Source: Flavobacterium segetis
Lineage (GTDB): Bacteria > Bacteroidota > Bacteroidia > Flavobacteriales > Flavobacteriaceae
Direction: 5' to 3'
Assembly: GCF_900129575.1 (NCBI RefSeq)
Contig: NZ_FQWE01000004.1
Location: 340,618-404,617 of the forward strand
Length of the DNA: 64,000 bases
The notes below the pieces were generated by a model. It had not been told where the DNA came from. It made no database searches and saw nothing but the letters and a program-made list of their open reading frames with translations. A program made the position numbers and the translations under genes. Below, piece after piece: positions 53,337-63,691 of this stretch; the first letter of the stretch is position 1; the number at the start of each line of letters is the position of its first letter.

Positions 53337-56300
53337 TTATACTGCAATTAATTCAATCATTTGTCTTTCATCTTCCATTCTTTGCAATGCTTTTTTGTAA
53401 TCAGTAGGCATTACTTTGATGAAATTTCTCTGCTCGTTTTCCCAATCGGCAAGAAGTCTTTTAGCTAAAGGGCTACTCGTGTATAAAGAATGATTTTTGA
53501 TTAATCGTCTTAATTCAGTAGTATCCTCTTCTTTTAATGGTTCGAATGCTACCATTTCCATATTGCATAGAGTTGAGTCAAATTTTTGATTTGGATCATA
53601 AACATAAGCAATACCGCCACTCATTCCAGCCGCAAAATTGCGTCCTGTTTTGCCCAAAACTACCACGGTTCCCCCAGTCATATATTCACAACCGTGATCT
53701 CCTATTCCCTCTACAACTGCTGTAGCTCCTGAATTTCGGACTCCAAAACGTTCTCCGGCCATTCCGTTTATATAGGCCTCTCCAGTAATTGCTCCATACA
53801 GCGCAACATTGCCTATTATAATATTTTCTTCTGGTTTGAATGTAGCTGTAGGAGGGACTTTGATAATCAATTTTGCACCAGAAAGTCCTTTTCCTAAATA
53901 GTCATTGCAGTTTCCGTGAATCTTAAATGACAATCCTTTAGTTGCAAAAGCACCAAAACTTTGACCTGCGGATCCTTCAAAATCAACTAAGATTGTATCA
54001 TCTGGTAAGCCTTGCGAACCATATATTTTTGAAATCTCGTTACTCAAAATTGCACCGACAGAACGATCTGTATTTTTTATTTTGAAGATAACTCTTGTTT
54101 TTTCTTTTCTATATATAGAAGGAATAGCTGCTTTTATAATGTCAAAATCAAGTACGTGATCTAATGCGTGATCTTGCGGTATAGTATTATGATTAGGAAC
54201 CGTTTTTGCTTTTTCTGGCTTATATAAAATAGCTGATAAGTCTAATCCGCTTGCTTTGTAATGTGTAATCGCCTTATTGACATTTAATTTTTGAGATTGT
54301 CCCACCATTTCTTTTAGTGTTCTAAATCCTAGTTGCGCCATGATTTCTCTCAATTCCTCAGCAATAAAGTACATGAAGTTGATAATATGTTCAGGAGTTC
54401 CTTTGAAATTTTTTCTCAATTCAGGATCTTGAGTTGCAATCCCAACGGGACACGTATTTAAGTGGCAAGCACGCATCATAATACAACCTGAAGCCACTAA
54501 AGGTGCTGTGGCAAAACCAAATTCTTCTGCTCCAAGTAAAGCTGCGATGGCTACATCACGTCCAGTTTTTAATTGTCCGTCGCACTCTAAAACAACACGA
54601 CTTCTTAAATCATTTAAAATTAAGGTTTGTTGCGCCTCGGCTAATCCAAGTTCCCAAGGGATTCCTGTATGTTGTAATGATGTGAGTGGAGCGGCTCCTG
54701 TTCCTCCGTCATAACCTGAAATCAAGATCACATCAGCTTTAGCTTTAGCAACACCGGCTGCGATTGTTCCTACACCAACTTCAGACACTAATTTTACATT
54801 AATACGTGCTTCTCTATTGGCATTTTTTAAATCGAAAATCAATTGTGATAAATCCTCGATGGAATAAATATCGTGATGCGGCGGAGGAGATATTAGTCCA
54901 ACATAAGGAGTAGAGTTTCTTGTTTCTGCGATCCATGGTACTACTTTCTCTGCTGGTAACTGACCGCCTTCTCCCGGTTTAGCACCTTGCGCCATTTTTA
55001 TTTGAATTTCTTTCGCATTAGTCAAATAATTGATCGAAACTCCAAATCGTCCTGAAGCCACTTGCTTGATAGCACTATTTTTAGAATCTCCATTTAACTC
55101 TTTTTGAAAACGCCTTTGATCTTCTCCACCTTCTCCAGAATTGCTTTTTCCACCTATTCTGTTCATGGCTATTGCCAAATTCTCGTGCGCCTCCTGACTG
55201 ATAGACCCATAAGACATGGCGCCCGTTTTGAATTTTTTTACTATTTCTGTCCAAGGTTCTACCTCGTCAATAGCAATTGGATCTAAATTATTAAATTCGA
55301 ATAAACCTCTTATAGTCATTAGGATTTCACTTTGATCATTGACCATTGCGGCATATTCCTTGTAACTTTCGGGACTGTTTAATCGAACGGCTTGCTGTAA
55401 TTTAGAAATAGTTGTTGGATTAAACATATGCTTTTCACCATTTCTTCTCCATCTATAAATTCCACCAATTTCTAGTGGTAACAAATTAGTTACTTCAGTA
55501 TTGGGAAAAGCTTTCTGGTATCTCCTTTTTACTTCCTTTTCAATTTCCATCAGTCCAATCCCTTCAATTCTGCTTGGCGTGTAAGGGAAATATTTAGAAG
55601 TAAATGTTTTATTTAATCCTAAAATTTCAAAAATTTGAGCAGCTCTATACGAATGTAAGGTGGAGATACCAATTTTATTCATGATCTTAAGAATGCCTTT
55701 GGCAATTGCCTTGTTGTAGTTTTTTATGGCATAATCTGCTTTGATATCAGTGATAAAACCTTGATTGATTTGGTTATGAATAATTTCATTTACCATATAA
55801 GGATTGATAGCACTCGCTCCATAACCAAATAGTAAGGCAAAATGATGCGGCTCACGTGGCTCAGCTGATTCGATAATAATCCCGAATTTAGAACGTAATT
55901 TTAATATATTTAACGAGTGATGAATATAAGAGCAAGACAATAACATTGGAATTGGAGCCATTTTATCGGATACACCTCTATCAGAAATAATCACAATATT
56001 GCACCCCTCTGAAACTGCTTTAAAAGTTGCTTGAACGGCTCGCTCTAAAGCGCGTTCTAAACCGTTTACTCCTTTTTCAATATCATATAACGTAGAAATG
56101 GTCACCGATTTAAAATCAGCATGGTCTATATTTCGTAATTTATCCAAATCCTCATTAGAAATAACTGGATTTTGGATTTTTAACTTTTTGCACTGCTTGG
56201 AGTCAATTTCAAAAATATTAAAATCACCACCAATGGCTAAGCTAATGTCTGTTATGATCTCTTCACGAATTCCATCCAAAGGTGGATTAGTAACTTGTGC

Positions 56301-57854
56301 AAATAACTGTTTGAAATAATTATATAACAATTGTGGTTGATCTGATAAAACAGCTAGGGGAGTATCATTACCCATAGAGCTCAAAGCTTCTGTTCCTTTT
56401 GCTCCCATTGGATTTATAATTGTTTTTATATCTTCGATTGTATAACCAAACAAACGCTGTCGGGTTTCAAAATCAACAATTTCAGTTGCAATCACATTAT
56501 TGGTATATGGCACTTCGGATAAATGCAATAGATTTTCATCTATCCATTTTTTATAAGGACGTTTAGTAGCGACGCTATTTTTAATTTCGTCATCTTGAAT
56601 GATTCGACCTTCATTCATGTCAACCAAGAACATTTTCCCTGGTTCTAAACGACCGTGTTGAATTACATCTTCCGGTTTGATATCTAGAACGCCAATTTCT
56701 GATGACATAATTACAAAACCACTTTTAGTCAAAGTATAGCGAGAAGGTCGCAATCCATTTCGATCTAATAAAGCACCAATTACATTGCCATCAGTAAAAG
56801 GAATAGATGCAGGACCATCCCATGGTTCCATAATACAAGAGTTATATTCGTAAAATGCTTTTTTTACCTCAGACATCGTTTGATGTTTTTCCCATGCTTC
56901 AGGAACAACCATCATCATTGCTTCAGGTAATGAACGACCAGTCATTAGTAACAATTCGACTACCATATCCATTGATGCTGAATCTGATTTTCCCTCTAAA
57001 ATAATGGGGAATAACTTTTTTAAATCATCACCAAAAATATCACTTTGCATTAGCTCTTCCCGAGCGCGCATTCGGCTAATGTTTCCGCGCAACGTATTAA
57101 TTTCTCCATTGTGACACATATATCTAAAAGGTTGTGCCAATTCCCACGACGGAAATGTATTAGTCGAAAACCGCTGGTGCACTAACGCTAATCTTGTCAC
57201 TAAATCAGGGTCTAATAAATCAGTATAGTATCGACTAATATCTTCTGGCATCAATAATCCTTTATAGATTATCGTAGTTGTAGAAAAACTTGAAAAATAA
57301 AACATGTGACCTTCAGAAGTCCTTGAATTTCTTACGGTATGCTCAGCAATTTTTCTGGCGGCAAACATTTTAGCATTTAATTGTTGCTCAGTGATATCTA
57401 ATTCATTTTTTCCAACAAAAACTTGTTTAATAGTTGGTTGTTTTTCAGCGGCAATTTGTCCTAGATTTTCAGCTGCGACCGGTACGTCTCTCCATCCTAA
57501 TATTTTAAGATTTTGCTCTTTTATAGCCGTTTCGAAAGTAGTTTTACAAAACGTTACTTGATTGCTACTTTTTGGCAAAAACACCATTCCAACTGCATAT
57601 TGTCCTACTTCGGGAAGGTCAAAATCACAAACTTTGGCAAAAAAAGTATGGGGGATATCAAATAATATTCCAGCTCCATCACCAGTCCGTCCATCAGCGC
57701 TAACAGCGCCGCGATGTTCTAATTTTATTAATATATCAAGTGCTTTATGAATAATATCATTCGATTTAATTCCATTTAAGTTGCAAATAAATCCTGCTCC
57801 GCAATTGTCGTGTTCAAATTCGGGCATATATAAACCTTGTGCTTTCACTCTCAT
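53337..57854 (-). CDS. gltB: Glutamate synthase large subunit
   Basis: Makes glutamate from glutamine and 2-oxoglutarate. The 1505 residues are in the usual order: N-terminal class II amidotransferase domain with nucleophile cysteine C18 in EHDNCGAGF (the first 17 residues are a propeptide expected to be cleaved), a central domain, the FMN-binding synthase domain with the 3Fe-4S cluster CIMMRACHLNTC (about 1121-1132), and the C-terminal beta-helix domain GTVVVLGKTGRNFAAGMSGG. It forms an operon with gltD. An RNA-processing gene is not nearby; regulation looks promoter-based. Confidence 0.96.
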   Translation of the reverse strand: MRVKAQGLYMPEFEHDNCGAGFICNLNGIKSNDIIHKALDILIKLEHRGAVSADGRTGDGAGILFDIPHTFFAKVCDFDLPEVGQYAVGMVFLPKSSNQVTFCKTTFETAIKEQNLKILGWRDVPVAAENLGQIAAEKQPTIKQVFVGKNELDITEQQLNAKMFAARKIAEHTVRNSRTSEGHMFYFSSFSTTTIIYKGLLMPEDISRYYTDLLDPDLVTRLALVHQRFSTNTFPSWELAQPFRYMCHNGEINTLRGNISRMRAREELMQSDIFGDDLKKLFPIILEGKSDSASMDMVVELLLMTGRSLPEAMMMVVPEAWEKHQTMSEVKKAFYEYNSCIMEPWDGPASIPFTDGNVIGALLDRNGLRPSRYTLTKSGFVIMSSEIGVLDIKPEDVIQHGRLEPGKMFLVDMNEGRIIQDDEIKNSVATKRPYKKWIDENLLHLSEVPYTNNVIATEIVDFETRQRLFGYTIEDIKTIINPMGAKGTEALSSMGNDTPLAVLSDQPQLLYNYFKQLFAQVTNPPLDGIREEIITDISLAIGGDFNIFEIDSKQCKKLKIQNPVISNEDLDKLRNIDHADFKSVTISTLYDIEKGVNGLERALERAVQATFKAVSEGCNIVIISDRGVSDKMAPIPMLLSCSYIHHSLNILKLRSKFGIIIESAEPREPHHFALLFGYGASAINPYMVNEIIHNQINQGFITDIKADYAIKNYNKAIAKGILKIMNKIGISTLHSYRAAQIFEILGLNKTFTSKYFPYTPSRIEGIGLMEIEKEVKRRYQKAFPNTEVTNLLPLEIGGIYRWRRNGEKHMFNPTTISKLQQAVRLNSPESYKEYAAMVNDQSEILMTIRGLFEFNNLDPIAIDEVEPWTEIVKKFKTGAMSYGSISQEAHENLAIAMNRIGGKSNSGEGGEDQRRFQKELNGDSKNSAIKQVASGRFGVSINYLTNAKEIQIKMAQGAKPGEGGQLPAEKVVPWIAETRNSTPYVGLISPPPHHDIYSIEDLSQLIFDLKNANREARINVKLVSEVGVGTIAAGVAKAKADVILISGYDGGTGAAPLTSLQHTGIPWELGLAEAQQTLILNDLRSRVVLECDGQLKTGRDVAIAALLGAEEFGFATAPLVASGCIMMRACHLNTCPVGIATQDPELRKNFKGTPEHIINFMYFIAEELREIMAQLGFRTLKEMVGQSQKLNVNKAITHYKASGLDLSAILYKPEKAKTVPNHNTIPQDHALDHVLDFDIIKAAIPSIYRKEKTRVIFKIKNTDRSVGAILSNEISKIYGSQGLPDDTILVDFEGSAGQSFGAFATKGLSFKIHGNCNDYLGKGLSGAKLIIKVPPTATFKPEENIIIGNVALYGAITGEAYINGMAGERFGVRNSGATAVVEGIGDHGCEYMTGGTVVVLGKTGRNFAAGMSGGIAYVYDPNQKFDSTLCNMEMVAFEPLKEEDTTELRRLIKNHSLYTSSPLAKRLLADWENEQRNFIKVMPTDYKKALQRMEDERQMIELIAV

Positions 57855-57873
57855 TCTAATTGTGTTTTTTATA

Positions 57874-57881
57874 CAAAAATA
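57874..57881 (-). promoter_or_regulatory. Promoter -7 element for gltBD
   Basis: On the minus strand TATTTTTG followed by TA, 19 bases before the gltB start. No TTG at the right distance. Confidence 0.4.
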
Positions 57882-58226
57882 GAAGTTTTGTTGAATAAAA
57901 TTTAAACTTTAGGTCAATATTACTTAATTTTTATTGTAAAATTATAATAATAACGAATAAATGATAATTTAATATTGTAAAGAGATTCTAATTATAAATT
58001 TGATAATTACTCCATTTCTTATTTTCCATTACTATTTATAAATTCTTAATAGTACGCGCAGTTCAATACTAAATTCAATCGTTATCGTTATTATTTTTTT
58101 AATAAAATGTCATCTATTAGCTTTAACAAAATAGAAAGTGGCTCCATCAGAATTATTATAATTTACCCTTAAATATAAGATCTGTTTTAAATTTTAAAAA
58201 CATTTCTCTATTCAGATGAATTTTGC
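57882..58226. other. AT-rich gap between gltB and sucC
   Basis: No gene, RNA or repeat seen. Long AT-rich stretch (over 75 percent A+T by eye) between divergent promoters; space for regulator sites, none recognised. Confidence 0.5.
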
Positions 58227-58234
58227 TATTTTTG
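58227..58234 (+). promoter_or_regulatory. Promoter -7 element for sucC
   Basis: TATTTTTG followed by TA, 50 bases before the start codon. Confidence 0.4.
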
Positions 58235-58283
58235 TATCACTTTTAATCTGAAATAAATTTAGAAGCCAGACAAATTCTATATT

Positions 58284-59477
58284 ATGAACATACACGAATA
58301 TCAAGGAAAAGAGATTTTAGCAAGCTACGGAGTTCGCATTCAACGCGGAATCGTTGCAAACAGTCCAGTTGAAGCCGTTGCTGCAGCAAAACAATTAACT
58401 ACTGAAACAGGTACAAGTTGGTACGTTGTAAAAGCCCAAGTTCATGCAGGTGGACGTGGTAAAGGTGGTGGAGTAAAACTTGCTAAAAATTTACAACAAG
58501 TTGAAGAAATTTCAGAGCAAATTATTGGGATGCAATTGATCACTCCACAAACTTCTGCTGAAGGTAAAAGAGTGCATAAAGTGTTAATTGCTGAAGATGT
58601 TTACTATCCTGGAGAAAGTGAAACTTCTGAATTTTATGTTTCTGTATTATTAAATAGAGCGACAGGACGTAACATGATCATGTATTCTACTGAAGGTGGA
58701 ATGGATATTGAAGAAGTTGCTGAGCATACACCACATTTAATCTTTACTGAGGAAATTGATCCTTCTGTAGGTTTGCAAGGTTTTCAAGCACGAAGAATTG
58801 CCTTTAATTTAGGTCTTTCTGGAAATGCTTTTAAAGAAATGGTAAAATTTATTGATTCTTTATACAATGCTTATATTGGATCTGATGCGTCGATGTTTGA
58901 AATTAACCCAGTGTTAAAAACATCTGACAATAAAATAATGGCTGTAGATGCTAAAGTGAATATCGATGATAATGCTTTATACAGACAAAAGAAATATGCT
59001 GACATGCGCGACATTCGTGAGGAGAATCCTATCGAAGTAGAAGCAAAAGAGGTAGGTTTAAATTATGTAGATCTTGACGGTTCAGTGGGATGTATGGTTA
59101 ACGGAGCTGGATTAGCGATGGCAACTATGGATTTAATTAAATATGCTGGTTTTGAGCCTGCAAATTTTCTTGACGTAGGGGGAACTGCTGATGCAAAACG
59201 TGTTGAAACTGCTTTTCGTATTATATTGAAAGATCCAAATGTAAAAGCGATTTTAATCAACATTTTTGGAGGAATCGTTCGTTGTGATCGTGTTGCTCAA
59301 GGAGTTGTTGATGCTTATAAGAATATGGGTGACGCTATTAAAGTGCCAATTATTGTTCGTTTACAAGGTACAAACGCCGCTATTGCAAAAGAGTTAATTG
59401 ATAATTCAGGAATGCCTATTTTATCTGCTGTTGAATTCCAAGAAGCTGCTGACCAAGTAAAAGCTGCACTTTCTTAA
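58284..59477 (+). CDS. sucC: Succinyl-CoA synthetase (ADP-forming) beta subunit
   Basis: With the alpha subunit (SucD, not in this window) it makes ATP or GTP from succinyl-CoA in the citric acid cycle. The 397 residues show the ATP-grasp half: MNIHEYQGKEIL at the N-terminus, VHAGGRGKGGGVKL (about 53-66), EINPVLKT (about 205-212), and the C-terminal CoA-ligase half with FLDVGGTADAKRVE (about 293-306) and NIFGGIVRCDRVA (about 325-337). It is monocistronic, which is usual in Bacteroidota where sucD is elsewhere. Confidence 0.96.
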   Translation: MNIHEYQGKEILASYGVRIQRGIVANSPVEAVAAAKQLTTETGTSWYVVKAQVHAGGRGKGGGVKLAKNLQQVEEISEQIIGMQLITPQTSAEGKRVHKVLIAEDVYYPGESETSEFYVSVLLNRATGRNMIMYSTEGGMDIEEVAEHTPHLIFTEEIDPSVGLQGFQARRIAFNLGLSGNAFKEMVKFIDSLYNAYIGSDASMFEINPVLKTSDNKIMAVDAKVNIDDNALYRQKKYADMRDIREENPIEVEAKEVGLNYVDLDGSVGCMVNGAGLAMATMDLIKYAGFEPANFLDVGGTADAKRVETAFRIILKDPNVKAILINIFGGIVRCDRVAQGVVDAYKNMGDAIKVPIIVRLQGTNAAIAKELIDNSGMPILSAVEFQEAADQVKAALS

Positions 59478-59500
59478 TTACTTAATCGTTATATATTATT

Positions 59501-59537
59501 AAGTCCTGTTTACTTCGGTAAACAGGACTTTTTTTTG
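59501..59537 (+). terminator. Terminator after sucC
   Basis: AAGTCCTGTTTAC (59501-59513) pairs with 59518-59530 around a TTCG tetraloop, followed by a T run. Confidence 0.92.
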
Positions 59538-59670
59538 CCTTTCGGTAAATATTTAAAAAAATTTCAATCATCATATAAAGTTATCGTAAAAAAGGAGTTA
59601 TCTCTTTTGTATCGAATATCTTTGTATTCTACTCGAATTAAATATTTCGTGTTCATAAATATTTTAAGCA

Positions 59671-61236
59671 ATGAAACTACATATTCAAAATAATTTCACT
59701 TCCCAATTGCCTGCTGATTCATTAGAAGCTAATGTTCCACGACAAGTTTATGAGGCATGTTTTTCGTTTGTTGATCCATTAAAACCTTCAAGGCCCATAT
59801 TAATTCACGCTTCAACTGAAGTAGCTGAAGAAATTGGTCTTTCAAAAGAAGATTTACAATCTGATGATTTTCTAAATATCTTTTCAGGTAATACAATTTA
59901 TGCAGGTACTAAACCATTTGCCATGTGCTATGCTGGACATCAGTTTGGAAATTGGGCTGGACAATTAGGAGATGGTCGTGCCATTAATCTTACCGAAATA
60001 ACTAATAAGAATAAATCGTTTACCTTGCAGCTAAAGGGAGCAGGTCCAACGCCCTATTCAAGAACAGCAGATGGTTTTGCAGTTTTACGTTCTTCAATTC
60101 GAGAGTATTTATGTGCAGAGGCAATGTTTCACTTAGGTGTTCCCACAACGCGCTCCCTATCACTCATGCTTTCTGGTGATCAAGTTTTGCGTGATGTGTT
60201 ATATAATGGAAATCCAGCTTATGAGCAAGGTGCTATCGTTAGTAGAGTAGCGCCTACATTTATACGTTTTGGTAGTTTTGAAATTTTTGCGTCGCGAAAA
60301 GATTTAGTGAATCTTAAACTACTAACTGATTTCACAATCAAAAAACATTTTCCCAATATTAAAGAAGAAGATGTTCATAAATATTTAAGATTTTTTGAAG
60401 AGGTTACTCAAGCTACTTTAAAAATGATTGTAGAGTGGCAACGTGTGGGTTTTGTCCATGGCGTTATGAATACTGATAACATGTCTATTCACGGTATAAC
60501 TATCGATTACGGACCTTACGGCTGGCTGGAAGATTATGACTCTGGCTGGACTCCAAATACGACCGATAACCAACATAAAAGATACCGTTTTGGAAACCAA
60601 CCTGAAATTGCACTTTGGAATTTATACCAATTGGCAAATGCTCTTTATCCCTTGATTGATGATGCAAAGGCATTAGAAGCTATCCTAGAAGCGTACACTT
60701 CAAATTATGAAAAGAAATATTTGAGTATGATGCAGGATAAATTAGGTTTGCAAAACAAATTGAACGATGATTTGTTTTTAGTAAATCGATTGACTGAATT
60801 ACTTGAAAAAGCAGAGACAGACATGACTATTTTCTTTAGAAATTTAAGTAACATTACAAAGGAAGATTCAGCAGTATTGGCTTTTGATAGAATCAAAGAT
60901 GCTTTTTATAATGAAAAGGAGTTAATTGAAGATACTTTGAAATATTGGCATGATTGGTTTGAAATTTATACTTTCCGAATTAACGAACAAATCTTAACTG
61001 ATCTTGAACGTAAAGAAAAAATGAATCTTGTAAATCCTAAATATGTATTGCGCAACTATATATCGCAATTATGTATTGATGATTCAGAGAAAGGTGATTA
61101 TTCTTTGTTAAATGAATTATTCGAAATACTTAAAAATCCGTATGATGAGCAACCTGATTTTCAAAAGTGGTTTGCCAAAAGGCCTGATTGGGCACGTAAC
61201 AAGGTGGGATCATCAATGTTAAGTTGCAGTTCTTAA
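59671..61236 (+). CDS. selO: SelO-family protein adenylyltransferase (YdiU)
   Basis: A pseudokinase-fold enzyme that adds AMP from ATP to serine, threonine or tyrosine of target proteins in redox stress response. The 521 residues show the SelO signatures: YAGHQFGNWAGQLGDGRA (about 89-106), LQLKGAGPTPYSRTADG (about 119-135), the catalytic-loop-like HGVMNTDNMS (about 264-273), and DYGPYGWLEDYD (about 278-289). The chain ends MLSCSS, where the cysteine takes the place of the selenocysteine of animal SelO. The targets are not predictable. Transcribed alone. Confidence 0.92.
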   Translation: MKLHIQNNFTSQLPADSLEANVPRQVYEACFSFVDPLKPSRPILIHASTEVAEEIGLSKEDLQSDDFLNIFSGNTIYAGTKPFAMCYAGHQFGNWAGQLGDGRAINLTEITNKNKSFTLQLKGAGPTPYSRTADGFAVLRSSIREYLCAEAMFHLGVPTTRSLSLMLSGDQVLRDVLYNGNPAYEQGAIVSRVAPTFIRFGSFEIFASRKDLVNLKLLTDFTIKKHFPNIKEEDVHKYLRFFEEVTQATLKMIVEWQRVGFVHGVMNTDNMSIHGITIDYGPYGWLEDYDSGWTPNTTDNQHKRYRFGNQPEIALWNLYQLANALYPLIDDAKALEAILEAYTSNYEKKYLSMMQDKLGLQNKLNDDLFLVNRLTELLEKAETDMTIFFRNLSNITKEDSAVLAFDRIKDAFYNEKELIEDTLKYWHDWFEIYTFRINEQILTDLERKEKMNLVNPKYVLRNYISQLCIDDSEKGDYSLLNELFEILKNPYDEQPDFQKWFAKRPDWARNKVGSSMLSCSS

Positions 61237-61244
61237 CGTTTATT

Positions 61245-61766
61245 TTATTTGATACCAATCGACTCGTGGCCTTTCAATATAATTTTGGTTTTGTTGTCTA
61301 AGTTTTCTTTGGTTTTACCCAAAATATTAATGATTTCATGTTTAGTGCTAGTTTCTCTTAATTTATAAAAATCTTGCGAATTTGTAACTTCAACCTTTAA
61401 AATGTAATTGCGATCTAGTAGGACGGAATTTAGATTATCTTTTATTATTTCCCCATTAATCATAAAGACAACATCACTTTTTTTAATAGTTGTAAATTCA
61501 GATTTGATTTCTTCCAAATTTAAAAAATCAAATTTATGTGGATTTTTAGAAGTGACGCTAACTACGCCTGAAAAATGTTTATCATTAATTATCGTGTCAT
61601 TCTTTTTGATATTTACGGATTCTATTTCGTCAGAGACGAGATGCTTTATTGTTATTTGTGATACTAAATTTGAATCAAGCAAATAAGCCGCTTCGTTGCT
61701 TTTAATAGCTTGTGCATAAAATAATGATGTTGTAATCAAAAATATGATTGTTAGGAATGTTTTCAT
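61245..61766 (-). CDS. Secreted protein of unknown function
   Basis: 173 residues with a signal peptide (residues 1-18, ending FYAQ). The rest is beta-rich and hydrophilic, with no cysteine. A mid-section VVFMINGEIIKDN (about 99-111) resembles the plug-like IxINGxP strands in TonB-associated domains of Bacteroidota, but the match is weak. I do not recognise a family. It converges with selO over only 8 bases, so both genes probably run through each other's ends. Confidence 0.6.
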   Translation of the reverse strand: MKTFLTIIFLITTSLFYAQAIKSNEAAYLLDSNLVSQITIKHLVSDEIESVNIKKNDTIINDKHFSGVVSVTSKNPHKFDFLNLEEIKSEFTTIKKSDVVFMINGEIIKDNLNSVLLDRNYILKVEVTNSQDFYKLRETSTKHEIINILGKTKENLDNKTKIILKGHESIGIK

Positions 61767-61797
61767 TGTACTAAATTCGATTAATATTTCTTTTAAA

Positions 61798-62490
61798 TTA
61801 TAATTCTACTATTAGTGGCATGTGGTCACTCAAATGCAACCAGTCTAATTCAGCACCTATTTTAAAAGATTTTGGACAATTAAAAGTTTCTCGATCTGCA
61901 AATACATAATCAATGTGATAATGTTTTACAATATTTTTCTGTAAATAAAAAGTAGGAGACTTTTCTTCACCTTGCTCTTCATTAAAATATTCATGATACA
62001 AGCTTCTAATTCCAATTTCTTCTAACTCTCGAACCACGTCACTGTGGTTCCACCATCGATCTCATTTATCCCAAATTTTATTACTATTGAAATCTTCAAC
62101 GATCATAGATTTCGTCATTATCAATTTATTAATTTGAATATATTTCCAAAACTGCCCAATATAGCCAAATGTGGGAGAATTTGCGTGATGGTTCCATAGA
62201 CCAATTATGTTAAAGCTGTCATTAATATTTGCAGAGATAAAATATTTAAGGCCGTTCGTTTCCCAATTATTATCTGACAAATTCACTGATTCTTTGCAGA
62301 ATATCCCTAACCCTCTATTTTTATTATCTCCAATCCAAATATAATTTTTTGTCCATTCTTTATAAAACGTATCATTTGATCTTTTAGGGTCTTCACATTC
62401 TTGAATTACTGTAATGTCAGCGTCAAACTGTTCCAGAAACTTAAATTTTTTTCGAAAGGCGCCGTTACAATTCCAAATAATTATTATCAT
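61798..62490 (-). pseudogene. Endonuclease/exonuclease/phosphatase-family gene with an internal stop
   Basis: The frame runs from ATG 62490 through MIIIIWNCNGAFRKKF, IQECEDPKR (metal glutamate), the GLGIF strand and LWNHHAN to DFNSNKIWDK, then hits TGA at 62062-62064, and continues in the same frame with DRWWNHSDVVRELEEIGI and the C-terminal SDHMPLIVEL (catalytic histidine). The family usually has tryptophan or another residue there, so TGG to TGA is likely. The GDFN motif also reads VEDFN, another unusual change. Intact length is about 230 residues. Confidence 0.85.
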
Positions 62491-62516
62491 TATTAATTTT
62501 TACTCTGTCCAAATAT

Positions 62517-62552
62517 AACAAAAAAAATCCTGCTCGTTAGGATTAGGATTTT
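62517..62552 (-). terminator. Terminator after the oxidoreductase unit
   Basis: AAAATCCT (62524-62531) pairs with AGGATTTT (62545-62552); T run follows on the minus strand. Confidence 0.75.
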
Positions 62553-62561
62553 GGTATTCAA

Positions 62562-63218
62562 TTATTTTCCGATTTCTTGAATCAAATCTGATTTATATAT
62601 TTTAAAACCTACATTACTTCTCTGTGCAATTGTAAAAAGAGCTTTTGCGACGGTTTTACCCTCAATAGGTTTATGTTTTTTTAAATTTCCAAAGAATACA
62701 AATGAAAGTAATTTCATGAAAAAACCACCTACTTTTTCTGCTAATCGAAATTCAGTTCGATCACCAAGCAGCAGCGATGGTTGCAATACAGCTACGCTTT
62801 CGAAATCAGTTGTTTTAAGATATTCTTGAATTTCACCTTTCGTTTTTAGATAAAAATTAGAAGAACTTGCATTTGCACCTAAAGATGAAATTATTAAAAA
62901 CTGAGTAACCTTATTTTGCAATGCGAATGAAGCAAACTGTTTTGGATACTCAAAATCTACTTTTCGAAACTCTTTTTGACTTCCTGCTTTTTTGATGGTT
63001 GTACCAATGGTGCAAAAGAAATCATCGCCAACTATTAATTGAGAATAAGTTTCAGGTTGATCGAAATCAATAATGTGCTGTACTAATTTCGAATTTTTAA
63101 TTCCTAAATCTCTTTTAGTAAAAGCAATTACTTTGCTATACTCATTACTTTCTAAAAGTATGTTTAAGAGGTGTGAACCTATTAAACCTGTACTTCCTAT
63201 AACTAATGCTGTTTTCAA
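62562..63218 (-). CDS. NAD(P)-binding oxidoreductase (TIP30/YbjT-like short chain)
   Basis: A 218-residue protein with a Rossmann fold: nucleotide-binding VIGSTGLIGSHLL (6-18), then DFFCTIGTTIKKAGS (about 65-79), SLGANASSSNFYLKTKGEIQ (about 113-132) with an S/Y/K active site (YLKTKG), and LQPSLLLGDRTEFR (about 145-158). This is the NAD(P)H-binding family related to TIP30/HTATIP2. The substrate is unknown. It starts 2 bases after the DUF1456 stop; the two are co-transcribed. Confidence 0.85.
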   Translation of the reverse strand: MKTALVIGSTGLIGSHLLNILLESNEYSKVIAFTKRDLGIKNSKLVQHIIDFDQPETYSQLIVGDDFFCTIGTTIKKAGSQKEFRKVDFEYPKQFASFALQNKVTQFLIISSLGANASSSNFYLKTKGEIQEYLKTTDFESVAVLQPSLLLGDRTEFRLAEKVGGFFMKLLSFVFFGNLKKHKPIEGKTVAKALFTIAQRSNVGFKIYKSDLIQEIGK

Positions 63219-63220
63219 AC

Positions 63221-63691
63221 TTATGATTTTTTATTTTTACCAAAGTTGAATTTTACTTTCTCAACTACTTGAGGCTTAGAATTTCCCTTAGGATATTCCT
63301 TTTTTTTCGTGTTTTTTGTCGCTGGTCGCGATTTAGAAGGTGCTTCATCACCTCTGGACTTTTCTTCGTCGCGTGGTTTTGCTTTAAATTCAGGTCTCTC
63401 TTTCGATCCTTCTTTCGAAGGGATTTGAGCTTTATGTTTTGCTAAAACATCATTTGGATATTTCGGATTTTCTTTCGTTCCACGTAAATGAATTACTAGA
63501 GCATTAAGGAAATTTCGTAACACTTGGTCACCGCATTCCATATAATTTTCATGTTTCTCATCTCGGAAAAAAGCACCTAATTCTGATTTAGTGATTCTAA
63601 AATCTACCAATTCTAATATTTCAATTATTTGATCGTCACGCAACATTAGGGCTACGCGAAGTTTTTTAAAGATATCGTTGTTAGTCATCAT
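63221..63691 (-). CDS. DUF1456 protein
   Basis: The 156-residue protein carries a DUF1456 repeat pair: TNNDIFKKLRVALMLRDDQI (about 3-22) and ITKSELGAFFRDEKHENYME (about 33-52), then CGDQVLRNFLNALVIHLRG (about 53-71). It then changes to a long, basic, disordered tail (from about residue 85, RPEFKAKPRDEEKSRGDE, then KNTKKKEYPKGN). The DUF1456 family (YehS of E. coli) has no known role; the basic tail suggests nucleic acid contact, which is inference. Two ATGs (63691 and 63688) are possible starts. Confidence 0.85.
   Translation of the reverse strand: MMTNNDIFKKLRVALMLRDDQIIEILELVDFRITKSELGAFFRDEKHENYMECGDQVLRNFLNALVIHLRGTKENPKYPNDVLAKHKAQIPSKEGSKERPEFKAKPRDEEKSRGDEAPSKSRPATKNTKKKEYPKGNSKPQVVEKVKFNFGKNKKS

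Noticed and set aside
57882..58226. Riboswitch or RNA element in the gltB-sucC gap
   Set aside because: No conserved motif or stable hairpin; sequence is only AT-rich.
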